Shown here: piece by piece, positions 27,965-37,095 of the stretch
Layout of the letters: every line of letters starts with the position of its first letter
Numbering within the stretch: position 1 is the first letter of the stretch
Assembly: GCF_000720425.1 (NCBI RefSeq)
Contig: NZ_JOAJ01000006.1
Coordinates: 124,001-188,000, forward strand
Length of the DNA: 64,000 nt
Origin: Nocardia rhamnosiphila NBRC 108938
GTDB taxonomy: Bacteria > Actinomycetota > Actinomycetes > Mycobacteriales > Mycobacteriaceae
Direction of reading: 5' to 3'
Notes under the pieces: generated by a model
The model's input: the letters and a program-made list of their open reading frames with translations, nothing else
The model's database searches: none
Told to the model about the DNA's origin: nothing
Position numbers and translations under genes: made by a program

Positions 27965-29524
27965 TCACGCATCGGCCACGATTCGGCGCAGCGCCATCCG
28001 GTCGATCTTGCTCGCGGGCGTCCTCGGCAACTGATCCACCACTCGGATTTCCCGCGGTTGTTTGTAGTGCGCCAGATCAGCCGCGCAATAGTCGGCCAAC
28101 GCTGTCTCGTCCAGGACCACACCGTCGTCGGCGACCACGAATGAGACAGGACGTTCTCCGCGCCGGTCATCGGGTACGCCCACCGTGGCGGCCTCCGTGA
28201 TCCCCGGATACCGGCACAGTGTCTCGTCGATTTCGCGCGGATAGACATTGAACCCGCCGACGATGATCATGTCTTTCTTGCGGTCGACAATAAAGAGGTA
28301 GCCGTCCTCATCGAGATAACCGATATCCCCGGTATTGAGCCAGCCACCGACGAACGCCCCATCGCCCTGCGCCGGGTCGTGATACCCGACGGTCATGTGC
28401 GGCGCTCGGACCTGTATCTCTCCGGATTCGCCCGCGGCCGTGAATCGGTTCGGATCCTCCAGATCGACAATCCGGACCTCGACCGAGAGGGCGGGCAGGC
28501 CGACCGAACCCAACCGCGACGGCCTGTCCGAACGATTACAGGCGATCGGCGCCAGTTCGGTCATCCCGAAGGCCTCGCGAATCTCCACACCGGTTCGACG
28601 CATCCAGCGATCGTGCAATGCACCCGAGAATCTCGACCCGCCGCCAGGACAGATACGAAGTGTCGACAGATTCGCGCGATCGATACGGTCGCTCGACAGC
28701 AGACCGGCGTATACCTCGGCCGGACCGCCGCCGAAGACGGTGACGCCGTGATCTCGGATCGCCGCGGCGACCGAATCGGGATCGAATCTTTGATAGGTCA
28801 CCACGGTCGCGTAGCCGTAGACGGGGTTGAGAATGCCCATCAGCAGCCCCCAGATATGAAACGACGGCGCCACGTTCAGCCACACTTCGGCGCCGAGCCT
28901 GGTTGGCCAGCACTCCTCCATGCCACGGACGGTGAGCATCAATGTGTGGTGAGTGTGATCGACCCCTTTGGGCACGCCGGTGGTACCACCGGTAAACATC
29001 ATTGTCGCGAGCCGGTGAGGTGGCGGCAGCTGATCCACGCCGATAGTAAGCGTTTCGTCGTGGCACCAGGATTCGAGGGCCGGCTCGTTTTCGCCGAGCA
29101 CGAGGAACTCGAGACCGAGTGACTCCGCCGCGGCGGCGGCAGTATCCGCGGCACCGGCCACTGCCAGCACAAGACTCGCCTCGGACCGTTCGAGCAGATG
29201 TCGCATTTCGCGGCCGGTAAAAGCGGGGTTCATCAGGGCCACCTGTGCACCGGCCAGCCAGGTGGCGAAAATCGCCACCGACAGCTCGGGGCCGTTCGGC
29301 ATGACTACCGCGACCGGGCGTCCATCGGCGAGCAACCCGGTCAGGCGGCGCGCGAGGCCCGCCGCCGATCGGCCCAGCTCCGCGTATGACAGCGTTCGGT
29401 CTCCGGATATGATCGCGACCCGGTCGGGTGTCTCGATCATTGCCCGGCGCAGGCATTCGACCATGCTTCCGGACGATTCTCGTCTCGGGCCGTCCATTCC
29501 CTCGGTAGTCACTGCGCCCACCAC
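27965..29524 (-). CDS. acyl-CoA/aryl-CoA synthetase (AMP-binding)
   Basis: A 519-residue ANL-superfamily ligase that activates a carboxylate as acyl-adenylate, then thioester. The P-loop is MMFTGGTTGVPKGV (about 175-188), the A5 motif FGMTELAP, the hinge DRKKDMIIVGGFNVYP, and the catalytic Lys in TPASKIDRMALR. As last enzyme of the aromatic operon it probably activates the carboxylic acid released by meta-cleavage hydrolysis. The start is one of two adjacent GTGs after GGAGG (29524 or 29521). Confidence 0.9.
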   Translation of the reverse strand: MVGAVTTEGMDGPRRESSGSMVECLRRAMIETPDRVAIISGDRTLSYAELGRSAAGLARRLTGLLADGRPVAVVMPNGPELSVAIFATWLAGAQVALMNPAFTGREMRHLLERSEASLVLAVAGAADTAAAAAESLGLEFLVLGENEPALESWCHDETLTIGVDQLPPPHRLATMMFTGGTTGVPKGVDHTHHTLMLTVRGMEECWPTRLGAEVWLNVAPSFHIWGLLMGILNPVYGYATVVTYQRFDPDSVAAAIRDHGVTVFGGGPAEVYAGLLSSDRIDRANLSTLRICPGGGSRFSGALHDRWMRRTGVEIREAFGMTELAPIACNRSDRPSRLGSVGLPALSVEVRIVDLEDPNRFTAAGESGEIQVRAPHMTVGYHDPAQGDGAFVGGWLNTGDIGYLDEDGYLFIVDRKKDMIIVGGFNVYPREIDETLCRYPGITEAATVGVPDDRRGERPVSFVVADDGVVLDETALADYCAADLAHYKQPREIRVVDQLPRTPASKIDRMALRRIVADA

Positions 29525-29573
29525 AACCTCCAGTTAAGCGGATACATATCTTGTCGAGTTTTCTGCATGATGA

Positions 29574-30548
29574 TCAGTCGGAAAGGTGCGCGGTGGAGCC
29601 CGTGACCTGAGGAATCGAGCCCGGCCGGATACGCGCCGCCGCCGCCTCGTACTCGGCGCCCAGTACGGACACGACCTCGGCGACCGATTCCCGACCACGA
29701 ATCGCGCCGACGCCCTCACCGGCCGACCACACATCCCGCCAGGCCTTGGATTCGGAGATCGCGCCCGAGAAATCGATGCCGGTCGGGCTTCCGGAAGCCG
29801 ACGTGTGCAGGCGCAGGCTCTCGGTGAGCCAATTCGCAGCGACACCGGTCACTTCGTCCGAGGTGGTGATATCCGCGATTGTCGCGTCGATCACCATCCG
29901 ACGGTGTCCCTCGGCGGCACCGCTTTCCGAGGTCGCGAGCAGTCGCGTACCGACGGTGACGATATCGGCGCCCAGGATCTGCATGGCGAGAATGCCCGCA
30001 CCCGAACACACTGCGCCACCAGCGATCAGCGGTCCGTCCCAGAAATCCCGAATCGCGGTGATCAGCGAGAAGGGGCTGTACATTCCGGTATGCCCTCCGG
30101 CCCCCGAGCAGACGGCCGCGACACCATCCGCGCCGGCGGCGATGGCCCGACGGGCCTGTTCGGGTGTGTTGACCTGGGCGAGGACCAGGCCACCCCAGCC
30201 ATGCGCGGCCGCGAGTGCGCGCTGGGGATTGCCGAGCGCGGTGATCACGAGAGGCGGCGCGGCATCTTGCAGAAGGTCCAGTTCGGCGTCGAGCCGATCG
30301 TAGGTGCGGTGCACGATGAGATTGACTCCCCACGTGCCCCCGCCGGAGCCGGCTGTGATGCCATCGATCAAGACACGCAGATCATCGATCGTGCGCGCGT
30401 TGGCGGCGGGAAAAGTGCCGATGATTCCGGAACGCGCGGCAGCGGTGACCAGTTCGGTGCCCGAGACGAGGAACATAGGGGCCGCCATGACCGGAATCCG
30501 CAGCGATCCGACGAGCTCGACGAAGGTCTGTCGGTTCTTCGATATCAA
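29574..30548 (-). CDS. nitronate monooxygenase/2-nitropropane dioxygenase-like flavoprotein
   Basis: A 324-residue FMN TIM-barrel protein of the NMO/FabK group. Blocks include PVMAAPMFLVSG at the N-terminus, VCSGAGGHTG, and LIAGGAVCSGAGILAMQILGAD for FMN phosphate binding. Members oxidise nitronates or reduce enoyl groups; which applies here is open. The TTG start overlaps the reductase stop as TTGA, so it belongs to the operon. In a ring-cleavage operon this gene type is unusual and may hint at a nitro- or N-containing aromatic, or at enoyl reduction of a downstream intermediate. Confidence 0.85.
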   Translation of the reverse strand: MISKNRQTFVELVGSLRIPVMAAPMFLVSGTELVTAAARSGIIGTFPAANARTIDDLRVLIDGITAGSGGGTWGVNLIVHRTYDRLDAELDLLQDAAPPLVITALGNPQRALAAAHGWGGLVLAQVNTPEQARRAIAAGADGVAAVCSGAGGHTGMYSPFSLITAIRDFWDGPLIAGGAVCSGAGILAMQILGADIVTVGTRLLATSESGAAEGHRRMVIDATIADITTSDEVTGVAANWLTESLRLHTSASGSPTGIDFSGAISESKAWRDVWSAGEGVGAIRGRESVAEVVSVLGAEYEAAAARIRPGSIPQVTGSTAHLSD

Positions 30549-31708
30549 CGCACCACACCGGCTTCCGGTCGAGTTGCCGACTCGAGCGTTCTGCGGGCAC
30601 GGCGGACGAGATGCGGAGCGTCGAGCGCCAACACGGCCGTCGGGTGCCCGTCACGGGTCCAGGTCACTGATCGTCCGGAGCGGGTATCCGCGCGGATCTC
30701 GACCGTATCGGTGTGGTCGTGACGGCCGACATAGTGCAGGCTGTGGCCCAGCTGATTGGACCAGAAGTAGGGCAGCGGATCGTAGGATTCGGCGGCACCG
30801 AGAATGTTCCGGGCCGCGACCTGTGCGGACTCGGCCGCATGCTGCCAGTGTTCGAGATGCATATCTGTTCCGTATCGGGATGAGCGCCAGGCGACCGCGT
30901 CGCCGGCCGCGTAGACGCCGGGAAGGCTGGTGCGCAGGTATTCGTCCGCGGTCAGAAACCCTGCCCGATCGAGGGTGACCGGTGAGTCGTTCAGCCACGA
31001 TGTCGCCGGCGACCCACCGACAGCGGCGATCACCAGGTCGGCGACATGCACGCTGGAATCGCTCAGACGCACGCCGGTGGGTATGGTTTCGAGAGCGCTG
31101 ACTCCGGCGGTGAGCCGGATTCCGCACTCGTCGTACCAGCCGCGGATCTCGTCGAGGACTGTGTCGGGAACTCCGGGCATGGCGGGTCCGAACTCAGGGC
31201 TGATGACGGTCACTCGGCAACCGGCCGCGGCGGCCGCCGTCGCGACCTCCACCCCGATCAGGCCCGCGCCGACGATCAGGATGGTCCGATTCGGAGTCAG
31301 TTCGGCACGCAGCCGGACGGCGTCGTCGAAGGTGCGCAGCACCCGAGCCTCGGGTGCACCGAGTTCGCTGGGCAGACGCCGTGCCCGCAGACCGGGTGCC
31401 AGTATGGCGGCGTCGAAGGGGAGCCTCCCGGCCGTGGTGAGGATTTCGCCGTGCCGGATTCCGATCGCGACGGTCTCGGTCTGTATCTCGACCCCGAGAT
31501 CGCCGAGACCGGGGCTCAACGTCGGCCGGGTTGCCACCCCTGCCAGCAGCTCCTTGGACAGCGGCGGTCGATCGTAGGGTTCGGCGGACTCCTGCGTGAT
31601 CAGGGTGATCTGTCCCTGGAACCCGGACCTACGCAGCGTCACGGCAGCCGTGTGACCTGCCAGGCCGCCGCCCACGATGACCACTCTGTCCGGGTGCGTT
31701 GCCATCAT
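30545..31708 (-). CDS. ferredoxin reductase component of ring-hydroxylating dioxygenase
   Basis: A 387-residue FAD/NAD(P)H oxidoreductase like BphA4/HcaD. FAD-binding GGGLAGHTAA lies near residue 13, the NAD-binding VGAGLIGVEVA near 146, and the second FAD motif VYAAGDAVAW near 265. It passes electrons from NAD(P)H to the Rieske ferredoxin encoded in the same operon. Overlaps of four bases at both ends support coupling with the dehydrogenase and the NMO-like gene. Confidence 0.92.
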   Translation of the reverse strand: MMATHPDRVVIVGGGLAGHTAAVTLRRSGFQGQITLITQESAEPYDRPPLSKELLAGVATRPTLSPGLGDLGVEIQTETVAIGIRHGEILTTAGRLPFDAAILAPGLRARRLPSELGAPEARVLRTFDDAVRLRAELTPNRTILIVGAGLIGVEVATAAAAAGCRVTVISPEFGPAMPGVPDTVLDEIRGWYDECGIRLTAGVSALETIPTGVRLSDSSVHVADLVIAAVGGSPATSWLNDSPVTLDRAGFLTADEYLRTSLPGVYAAGDAVAWRSSRYGTDMHLEHWQHAAESAQVAARNILGAAESYDPLPYFWSNQLGHSLHYVGRHDHTDTVEIRADTRSGRSVTWTRDGHPTAVLALDAPHLVRRARRTLESATRPEAGVVR

Positions 31709-32523
31709 TGCTCCTCTCGGCCCGGACAGACGGCGGCCCGGCGCCCGCGGACTTCCAACCCGCCATCGTTCGGGAATACCGCGCCGGTGACGAAGCCGGT
31801 GTCGTCGGGGCAGGCCAGTGAAACGTAGAGGCCGGCCTGCTGTTCCGGCTCACTCACGAATCCCAGTGGAATCGACCTCGCGATGCTGTCGAGCAGACGC
31901 GTCTCCTCGGACAGACGGCGACCACCGCCGAGATCTCCGATCCCGGTCAGACCGGTGCGGGTGGCCCCGGGAGCGACGCCATTGACCCGCACGTCCGGTG
32001 CGAGTTCGTAGGCCAACTGCCGGACGAGCCCCACCACGGCGTGCTTGGATGCCACATACAGTGCGCCGCCACCACCCGCATAGGAACCGCTGGACGAGCT
32101 GGTGAGGATGATCGAGCCCCGGCTGCTACGCAGCGCCGAGATCGCTGCCCGCACTCCGAGTAGATAGCCGAGTACGTTGGTGGCGAAGATTTCGTGGAAA
32201 TTGTCGGGTAGCTCCACGATCTCCAGGTCGTGGAGTTTCGCGCCGAAGTCGTACACACCGACATTTCCGACATAGGTGTCCAATTGCCCGAACATGTCGA
32301 GCGCGCGTTCGGTCGCCGCGAGATGGGCCGCGGGATCGCGGACATCGCCGATCACGGTGGCGACCCGGCCGGGATGTGCTTCCGCGACCTCTGTCGCGAG
32401 CCGCTTCTCACGTTCCAGCACAACAACGCTCGCGCCCTCGCGCACGTATCGGTCGACCACCGCGCGTCCGATGCCATCACCACCTCCGGTGACCAGCGCG
32501 ACCTGTCCTTCCAGTCGTCCCAT
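31705..32523 (-). CDS. cis-dihydrodiol dehydrogenase (BphB/HcaB-like SDR)
   Basis: A 272-residue short-chain dehydrogenase. Cofactor motif GGGDGIGR (residues 13-20), catalytic Ser near 143-145, Y156 and K160. The segments RGSIILTSSSSGSYAGGG, LYVASKHAVVGLVRQLAYELAP and the C-terminal GLEVRG resemble biphenyl or phenylpropionate dihydrodiol dehydrogenases. It rearomatises the cis-dihydrodiol made by the dioxygenase to a catechol, reducing NAD+. Directly follows the beta subunit by 13 bases. Confidence 0.92.
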   Translation of the reverse strand: MGRLEGQVALVTGGGDGIGRAVVDRYVREGASVVVLEREKRLATEVAEAHPGRVATVIGDVRDPAAHLAATERALDMFGQLDTYVGNVGVYDFGAKLHDLEIVELPDNFHEIFATNVLGYLLGVRAAISALRSSRGSIILTSSSSGSYAGGGGALYVASKHAVVGLVRQLAYELAPDVRVNGVAPGATRTGLTGIGDLGGGRRLSEETRLLDSIARSIPLGFVSEPEQQAGLYVSLACPDDTGFVTGAVFPNDGGLEVRGRRAAVCPGREEQ

Positions 32524-32536
32524 TCGAAGTGTCCCG

Positions 32537-33073
32537 TCAGAAGAAAGTGTTGATGTTCTTGGCGGGCAAGGTCGCGTGATTCAGGATGACCTTCCGCGCC
32601 GCGATGCGCAGGTGACCGTCGACGCGTCGCAACCGATCGATCCGTCGGCCGTACAGGGTCGCCGAGTCGGCGCCGCCCTGGCCGCGATAGTTCACGAAAA
32701 CGGAGCGCACAGTCAGTTCGTCCGGGACCTCGCACAGTTCGACCTCGATATTGGAAACAACATGCAGATGCCGGGTCGCCGGGTCCTCGGCCCACGCCGT
32801 CGGTGCGGTGAATCGGTCCACCCGGTGCCGGAGATCGGCGACGGTATCGTCGAAGTACGCCATCCGCTCCGGTGCGTAGGTGCCGGATCGGTCGTGGCGG
32901 CCGCGGTTCTCGATGCCCGGCACCCAGTAGGTGGCATCTTCGGTGAACAGTGCCAGCCATTCGGGATAGCGTTCTTCGTCCAGAAGTCGCGCTTCCCGTG
33001 CCGAGAACGCGATGACCTCGAGATAGAGGTCGGTATCCACGCGTTCGACCGGTTTCGGATCGGCCGGTGTCAT
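32537..33073 (-). CDS. ring-hydroxylating dioxygenase beta subunit
   Basis: A 178-residue small subunit of the alpha3-beta3 dioxygenase, with the SnoaL/NTF2-like fold typical of the family: EARLLDEERYPEWLALFTEDATYWVP and the C-terminal RIAARKVILNHATLPAKNI. It has a structural role next to the catalytic alpha subunit. The ATG at 33073 overlaps the alpha stop (ATGA), which decides the start. Confidence 0.94.
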   Translation of the reverse strand: MTPADPKPVERVDTDLYLEVIAFSAREARLLDEERYPEWLALFTEDATYWVPGIENRGRHDRSGTYAPERMAYFDDTVADLRHRVDRFTAPTAWAEDPATRHLHVVSNIEVELCEVPDELTVRSVFVNYRGQGGADSATLYGRRIDRLRRVDGHLRIAARKVILNHATLPAKNINTFF

Positions 33074-34368
33074 CGTGTAGCCCTCTTGTCCAGAAGTTCG
33101 GTCCAGTCGGTCGAACTCATCATCTTCGACCACTGCCGGTAGAATGCTCGTTGATTGGCGTCATTGATCTGTCCCCGGTAGACATTGCCGGGGAGCTCGG
33201 GGTGCTCCAGTCGGCTTCCCAGACCGAGTCCGTAGTGCAGCGGTTGCCGGCGGGTCACGAATCCCCGATTGCTGTGTGTCGAACCTTCCCAATTCTCGCC
33301 GTCATCCATCTCGAAGACACCGGAGGGGGAAAAGGTCAGCATCGCACCCTTCTTCCAGGCTTCCTTGACCTCTGGCGGAGCATTGCGATTCACCAGGACC
33401 CACGTCCGCAGTTCGGTTTTGTGCGGGCCGAGCGGCTGCCAGGTACGGAAAGTGTTCTGACCGGGCAGGAACGAGAAGTTGGGAAATACGTTCGCCGAGC
33501 TGACCGACCCCACCATCTTCGCCCGAGTTGCTCCGAGACGGGCTTCGAATTCACGTCGATGATCACGAAGATAGCTCATAATACGTTTGTCGCCGAGCGT
33601 GGCCGCATTGCCGACACCGTCGAGATTGAATTCCCAGCAATGGCCGTTCACATTGACGTGGTAGCTCTCGTTGGTTTCGTCACCGAGCGTTGCCACCGGC
33701 CCGCCGAGCATCGCCTCGGCTCCCGAAGCATGTGTCCACCCCGCGTGCAATGCGTCGCCGGCAAAATTCTCGGCGGCAAATTTCCAATTGCAGCCGAGGA
33801 TCGACGAGATACAGCCGCCAAAGAATTCGGTTCCACCGGGGTCGTTGTCGAGTATGACGTCCAGATAATAGGTGAAATCGCCGAGGAATGCGGTGAGTTC
33901 GGGTGCGGTCGGGTCGAAGGTGGCAAAGATCAGACCTTTGTAGCTGTCGATCCGAGCCACCGGTTTCAGGCCCATCCTGGATCGATCGAACTGTGGTTCA
34001 CGGTCATAGGAATCCGACTCGTGCATACCACGCAGCGACCCGTCGAGTCCGAACGACCAGCCGTGATAATTGCAGACGAATCCGCGCGCAACCCCTACCT
34101 CCGCCGAACAGACCCGGTTTCCGCGGTGCGGACAACTGTTCAGGAAAGCTCTCACCCGGCCGTCGCGACCGCGAACCACGATCACCTCGTCCTCACCGAT
34201 CCTGGTGGTGAGAAACGAACCGGATTGCGGAAGTTGACTTTCGTGCGCGATGAACAGCCACGCACGGGCGAAGATCTTCTCGAGCTCGAGCTGGTAGATC
34301 TCCTCCGACCAGAAAATCTCGCGCGGCAACCGTCCCTCATCGACGGCTGCCGAAACCGATTCGCTCAT
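33070..34368 (-). CDS. ring-hydroxylating dioxygenase alpha subunit
   Basis: The 432-residue catalytic subunit. The Rieske [2Fe-2S] ligands are C79, H81, C99 and H102. The mononuclear iron site is H208, H213 and D356, with bridging D205 in NFAGDALHAGWTH. It inserts both atoms of O2 into an aromatic ring, giving a cis-dihydrodiol. Having a beta subunit plus BphB-like dehydrogenase suggests the biphenyl/phenylpropionate/cumene-type class; the true substrate is unknown. The ATG overlaps the ferredoxin stop by four bases. Visibly lower G+C than the chromosomal genes. Confidence 0.95.
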   Translation of the reverse strand: MSESVSAAVDEGRLPREIFWSEEIYQLELEKIFARAWLFIAHESQLPQSGSFLTTRIGEDEVIVVRGRDGRVRAFLNSCPHRGNRVCSAEVGVARGFVCNYHGWSFGLDGSLRGMHESDSYDREPQFDRSRMGLKPVARIDSYKGLIFATFDPTAPELTAFLGDFTYYLDVILDNDPGGTEFFGGCISSILGCNWKFAAENFAGDALHAGWTHASGAEAMLGGPVATLGDETNESYHVNVNGHCWEFNLDGVGNAATLGDKRIMSYLRDHRREFEARLGATRAKMVGSVSSANVFPNFSFLPGQNTFRTWQPLGPHKTELRTWVLVNRNAPPEVKEAWKKGAMLTFSPSGVFEMDDGENWEGSTHSNRGFVTRRQPLHYGLGLGSRLEHPELPGNVYRGQINDANQRAFYRQWSKMMSSTDWTELLDKRATR

Positions 34369-34718
34369 AGTTCGTCACTTCCGTTGCTACTGCTTCTCCG
34401 GTGCACGTAGATCTGGCCGCCGTCGACCGACACCGCGTAGGTATCCAAGGCCTTGGTTGCCGGAAAGCACAATGGATTTCCTGTGCGGATATCGAATTCG
34501 GCCCAGTGCACCGGACAGACGATCGTATGACCTTCCAGTTCGCCTTCCGACAGCGACGCGGTGGCATGGGTGCAGGTATCGGCGGTCGCGTAGATTTCTC
34601 CGTCGACGCGGTAGATCAAGAGTGGAGGCCACCCCTCCGGGGTCATCCGCACCATATCCCGGCCGTCGAGTACTTCGACCGGCCCGAGCGGACACGAGGT
34701 GGATGTGCTGGTGGTCAC
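34365..34718 (-). CDS. Rieske ferredoxin component
   Basis: A 117-residue Rieske ferredoxin with cluster ligands C49, H51, C68 and H71 (C-T-H ... C-P-V-H). It carries electrons from the FAD reductase to the dioxygenase alpha subunit. The GTG at 34718 overlaps the upstream stop (GTGA), supporting this start over longer versions. Confidence 0.93.
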   Translation of the reverse strand: MTTSTSTSCPLGPVEVLDGRDMVRMTPEGWPPLLIYRVDGEIYATADTCTHATASLSEGELEGHTIVCPVHWAEFDIRTGNPLCFPATKALDTYAVSVDGGQIYVHRRSSSNGSDEL

Positions 34719-35563
34719 GACGCGATCCGTCCGACGGCCCGATTCGGGATGAGTTCGGCGAAGCCGAGGCCGGTGATCCATTCCGGAACGGCCTCGTATG
34801 CGATGATTTCTCCGGCGCATGGTCCCAGCGCGGACATGGCGGCGACGAAATTTCGGATTTCCAGGCCGCCGTTGCCGCCGTGCTCGCGAATGTATTCATC
34901 GCTGAACGACACGAGTTCCGTTACCTTTCCGGCCACGACGAGATCAAGGATCATGCGGTCGAATTCCATATTCACCCGACCCATTTCGGCGGTGCCGACC
35001 CAGTGGCTGATGCCGCCGCTTCCGATGACGACCACTCGCTCGTCTTCGTGCCAGCTCTCGACGGCGGCCTTGAGGTTCTGTCCGATCTGCGCGGCTCGCG
35101 GCAGCGGCAGGAGTGGCTCGACGCCGCAGGCCAGATAGATCGGAACCACCGGAATATTCGTTTCGGCGCCGATCCGGAAGTACGGAATCGCGATGGAATG
35201 ATCGACCGTCAGTGAATCGGCCACCGCCCAGTCGATTCCGGTGCGATGTCCATGACGTACCAGATGGCGCGCCAATGCCTTGTTGTCCGGTAACTGCCGC
35301 TTGCGCATGCCCGGAAGACGTTCTATCGGCCCGTCGAGGTCGCCACTGCCGATCAGCGCCTGCGGTAGGCAGCCGGGCCCGAAAAGCAGGTAGTGGTCGG
35401 TGCCGATAATGATCAACGTGGTGGCGCCGAGATCCGCGACCCGTCGTGCTACCTCGGTGTACGCCTCGGAGATTCGTTCGCGTACCGCATCGGCCGGTGC
35501 CGTCGGATCGGTGATGACCATCGGATCGTGTGGCACGAGGAAGCCGCCTACCAACTCAGCCAT
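34715..35563 (-). CDS. class III extradiol dioxygenase, LigB/CarBb-like catalytic subunit
   Basis: A 282-residue non-haem Fe(II) dioxygenase of the LigB fold. Likely iron ligands are H12 (VPHDP) and H57 (TDHYLLF), with an acidic residue near the C-terminus; acid/base His are in VDHSIAIP and GSGGISHW. It opens a catechol ring next to the hydroxyls. It is encoded with a separate LigA-like small subunit, so the enzyme should be a hetero-oligomer as in protocatechuate 4,5-dioxygenase or carbazole-type CarBaBb. The ATG lies eight bases inside the small-subunit gene. Confidence 0.92.
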   Translation of the reverse strand: MAELVGGFLVPHDPMVITDPTAPADAVRERISEAYTEVARRVADLGATTLIIIGTDHYLLFGPGCLPQALIGSGDLDGPIERLPGMRKRQLPDNKALARHLVRHGHRTGIDWAVADSLTVDHSIAIPYFRIGAETNIPVVPIYLACGVEPLLPLPRAAQIGQNLKAAVESWHEDERVVVIGSGGISHWVGTAEMGRVNMEFDRMILDLVVAGKVTELVSFSDEYIREHGGNGGLEIRNFVAAMSALGPCAGEIIAYEAVPEWITGLGFAELIPNRAVGRIAS

Positions 35564-35846
35564 TCTTGTGGTCCTTCCGAATCGAGAGGGATTTGCTGCC
35601 GTCGAGTTCGGACAGATAGCCGGACAGGCTGCGATCACCGAAGGTCATCCACAGCCCCCACAGCAACATGGGGTTCGCGCCGTGGTGCTGCAGTGCCGGG
35701 AGATCGATGCTGTCCACGGCGGAACGCTCGTCCGGATCGAGCCGGTACCTGTCGAGGAATTCGGAGGTGTCCGAGATGAAGCTGTCGCGTGCCTGTTTGC
35801 CGGCGACGATGTCGTAGAGTGCCTTTTCCACTGCTGATCGGCTCAT
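35556..35846 (-). CDS. extradiol dioxygenase small subunit, LigA/CarBa-like
   Basis: A 96-residue all-helical LigA-domain protein (SRSAVEKALYDIVAG, FLDRYRLDPDERSAV, and a C-terminal LWGLWMTFGDRSLSGYL). This subunit covers the active site of the LigB partner. The length is like CarBa of carbazole pathways rather than the longer protocatechuate LigA. The start lies one base beyond the hydrolase stop at 35848, and its end overlaps the LigB gene by eight bases. Confidence 0.9.
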   Translation of the reverse strand: MSRSAVEKALYDIVAGKQARDSFISDTSEFLDRYRLDPDERSAVDSIDLPALQHHGANPMLLWGLWMTFGDRSLSGYLSELDGSKSLSIRKDHKNG

Positions 35847-35847
35847 C

Positions 35848-36687
35848 TCACAACCTGCCCAGGAATTCGCGTACTTCGCAAAGGAACTCGCCGCTCCGTT
35901 CCAATTGCACCCAGTGGCCACATTTCGAGAACACCTTGAGGTCGGCATTCGGAATATGGTGCGCGGCGCGCCAGGCCAGCTCGACCGGAATGACGGGGTC
36001 CTCCCGCCCGTGCAAGATGAGTGTTGGCTGCGTGATGGTGCGCAGTGATTCCTCCGGCACGCCTTTGACCGGTGTGCCCTCGGGGCCGGGTTCGGGAATG
36101 AGGCGACGGTAGGCATCCTGGGCGCCGGGGCGAGCACTGGCCTCGTACCTCTCTCGGACCATGTCCTCGGTGACCAGGGCAGAATCGTGCGCAAATATCC
36201 GCAGGATCCGGCCCATTTCGCTTTCGTCCGGTTCGTAGTGCCATCCGGACCGCAGGCCCTCGGTCATCTCGAAGGTTCCGACCGGAGTGCCGAGCAAGAT
36301 CAGCCCATCGACTCGCTCGGGGTGCTTCAGGGTAGCGGCGAGCGACAGCCCACCGCCGAAACTGTTGCCCAGCAGGGTGGCCGAGGGCACTTCGAGTGCG
36401 TCGAGTAACTCCACGAGTTGCCGCACCCAGAGTTTGATTCCATAAGTGGTGCCCACGGGCCCCACGGAGGCCCCGAAACCCGCGATATCGGGTGCGATCA
36501 CCTGGAAGTCTTCGGCGAGTTCAGGGATCAGGTGAGACCAGTTCGCTGCGGCGGATACGCCCGGGCCTGACCCGTGCAGTAGCACGATCGGGCGGCCCGA
36601 TCCGGCCGTGAGGACGTTGGTCGGGATCCCACCGGCCTCGACAACACGGGTTCGTGGGGCGAGATGGTCGGCAACGCTTTGCGGCAT
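35848..36687 (-). CDS. meta-cleavage product hydrolase (MhpC/BphD/CarC-like)
   Basis: A 279-residue alpha/beta hydrolase. Oxyanion motif HGSGPG (39-44), nucleophile S109 in LGNSFGGG, Asp in HGREDPVIP and His in CGHWVQ. It cuts the C-C bond of a 2-hydroxy-6-oxo-dienoate ring-cleavage product into a 2-hydroxypentadienoate and a carboxylic acid. First gene of the catabolic operon. Its leader holds a (GATT)6 tract 23-46 bases before the ATG, with GGAAAGG as ribosome site between. Confidence 0.92.
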   Translation of the reverse strand: MPQSVADHLAPRTRVVEAGGIPTNVLTAGSGRPIVLLHGSGPGVSAAANWSHLIPELAEDFQVIAPDIAGFGASVGPVGTTYGIKLWVRQLVELLDALEVPSATLLGNSFGGGLSLAATLKHPERVDGLILLGTPVGTFEMTEGLRSGWHYEPDESEMGRILRIFAHDSALVTEDMVRERYEASARPGAQDAYRRLIPEPGPEGTPVKGVPEESLRTITQPTLILHGREDPVIPVELAWRAAHHIPNADLKVFSKCGHWVQLERSGEFLCEVREFLGRL

Positions 36688-37095
36688 GTACCCAACACCT
36701 TTCCGGTTCGATTGATTGATTGATTGATTGATTGGACGATATGCCCGTTGTGTACGACAGTCAAGGGGTGCGGTCGATGTCGAGCCTGCGATAGGTGGGC
36801 TTGGGCGCGGGTGCGGCCGATGCCTGGCCCCCGCGTCCGGTCCGCTCGGCGGGCCGGTTGAGCTGTGGCGGACCGGTGGGGTCGAGGTGCGCCGACCGTC
36901 GCGCAGGCTGATCCGGCAGGGCGGTATCCGCTCGGGTCGTGGAGCATCGACTGGGGCGGCGGCCGGCTGCGGCTGTGACCGGAACGGTCCTGGTGGCAGG
37001 GTGTTCCTGAAGTCAGGATGCCCGTGGGGAAGTCGCCTGAGGCGCATTCGGCACGGCGAGGGCGAAGCGGCCCATTTCGAGTCGGAAGCGGAACG
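36688..37095. promoter_or_regulatory. operon promoter region between iclR and the hydrolase gene
   Basis: About 400 bases without a gene, upstream of the catabolic operon and downstream of iclR. It must hold the operon promoter. Apart from the GATT tract near its left end, I found no strong palindrome by eye, though IclR sites are often weak. Confidence 0.45.
36710..36733. repeat. tetranucleotide tract, six GATT copies
   Basis: Six perfect tandem copies of GATT (AATC on the coding strand of the hydrolase), 23 bases upstream of the hydrolase ATG. This lies in the leader or promoter of the ten-gene catabolic operon. Such tracts can gain or lose units by slippage. Confidence 0.92.
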
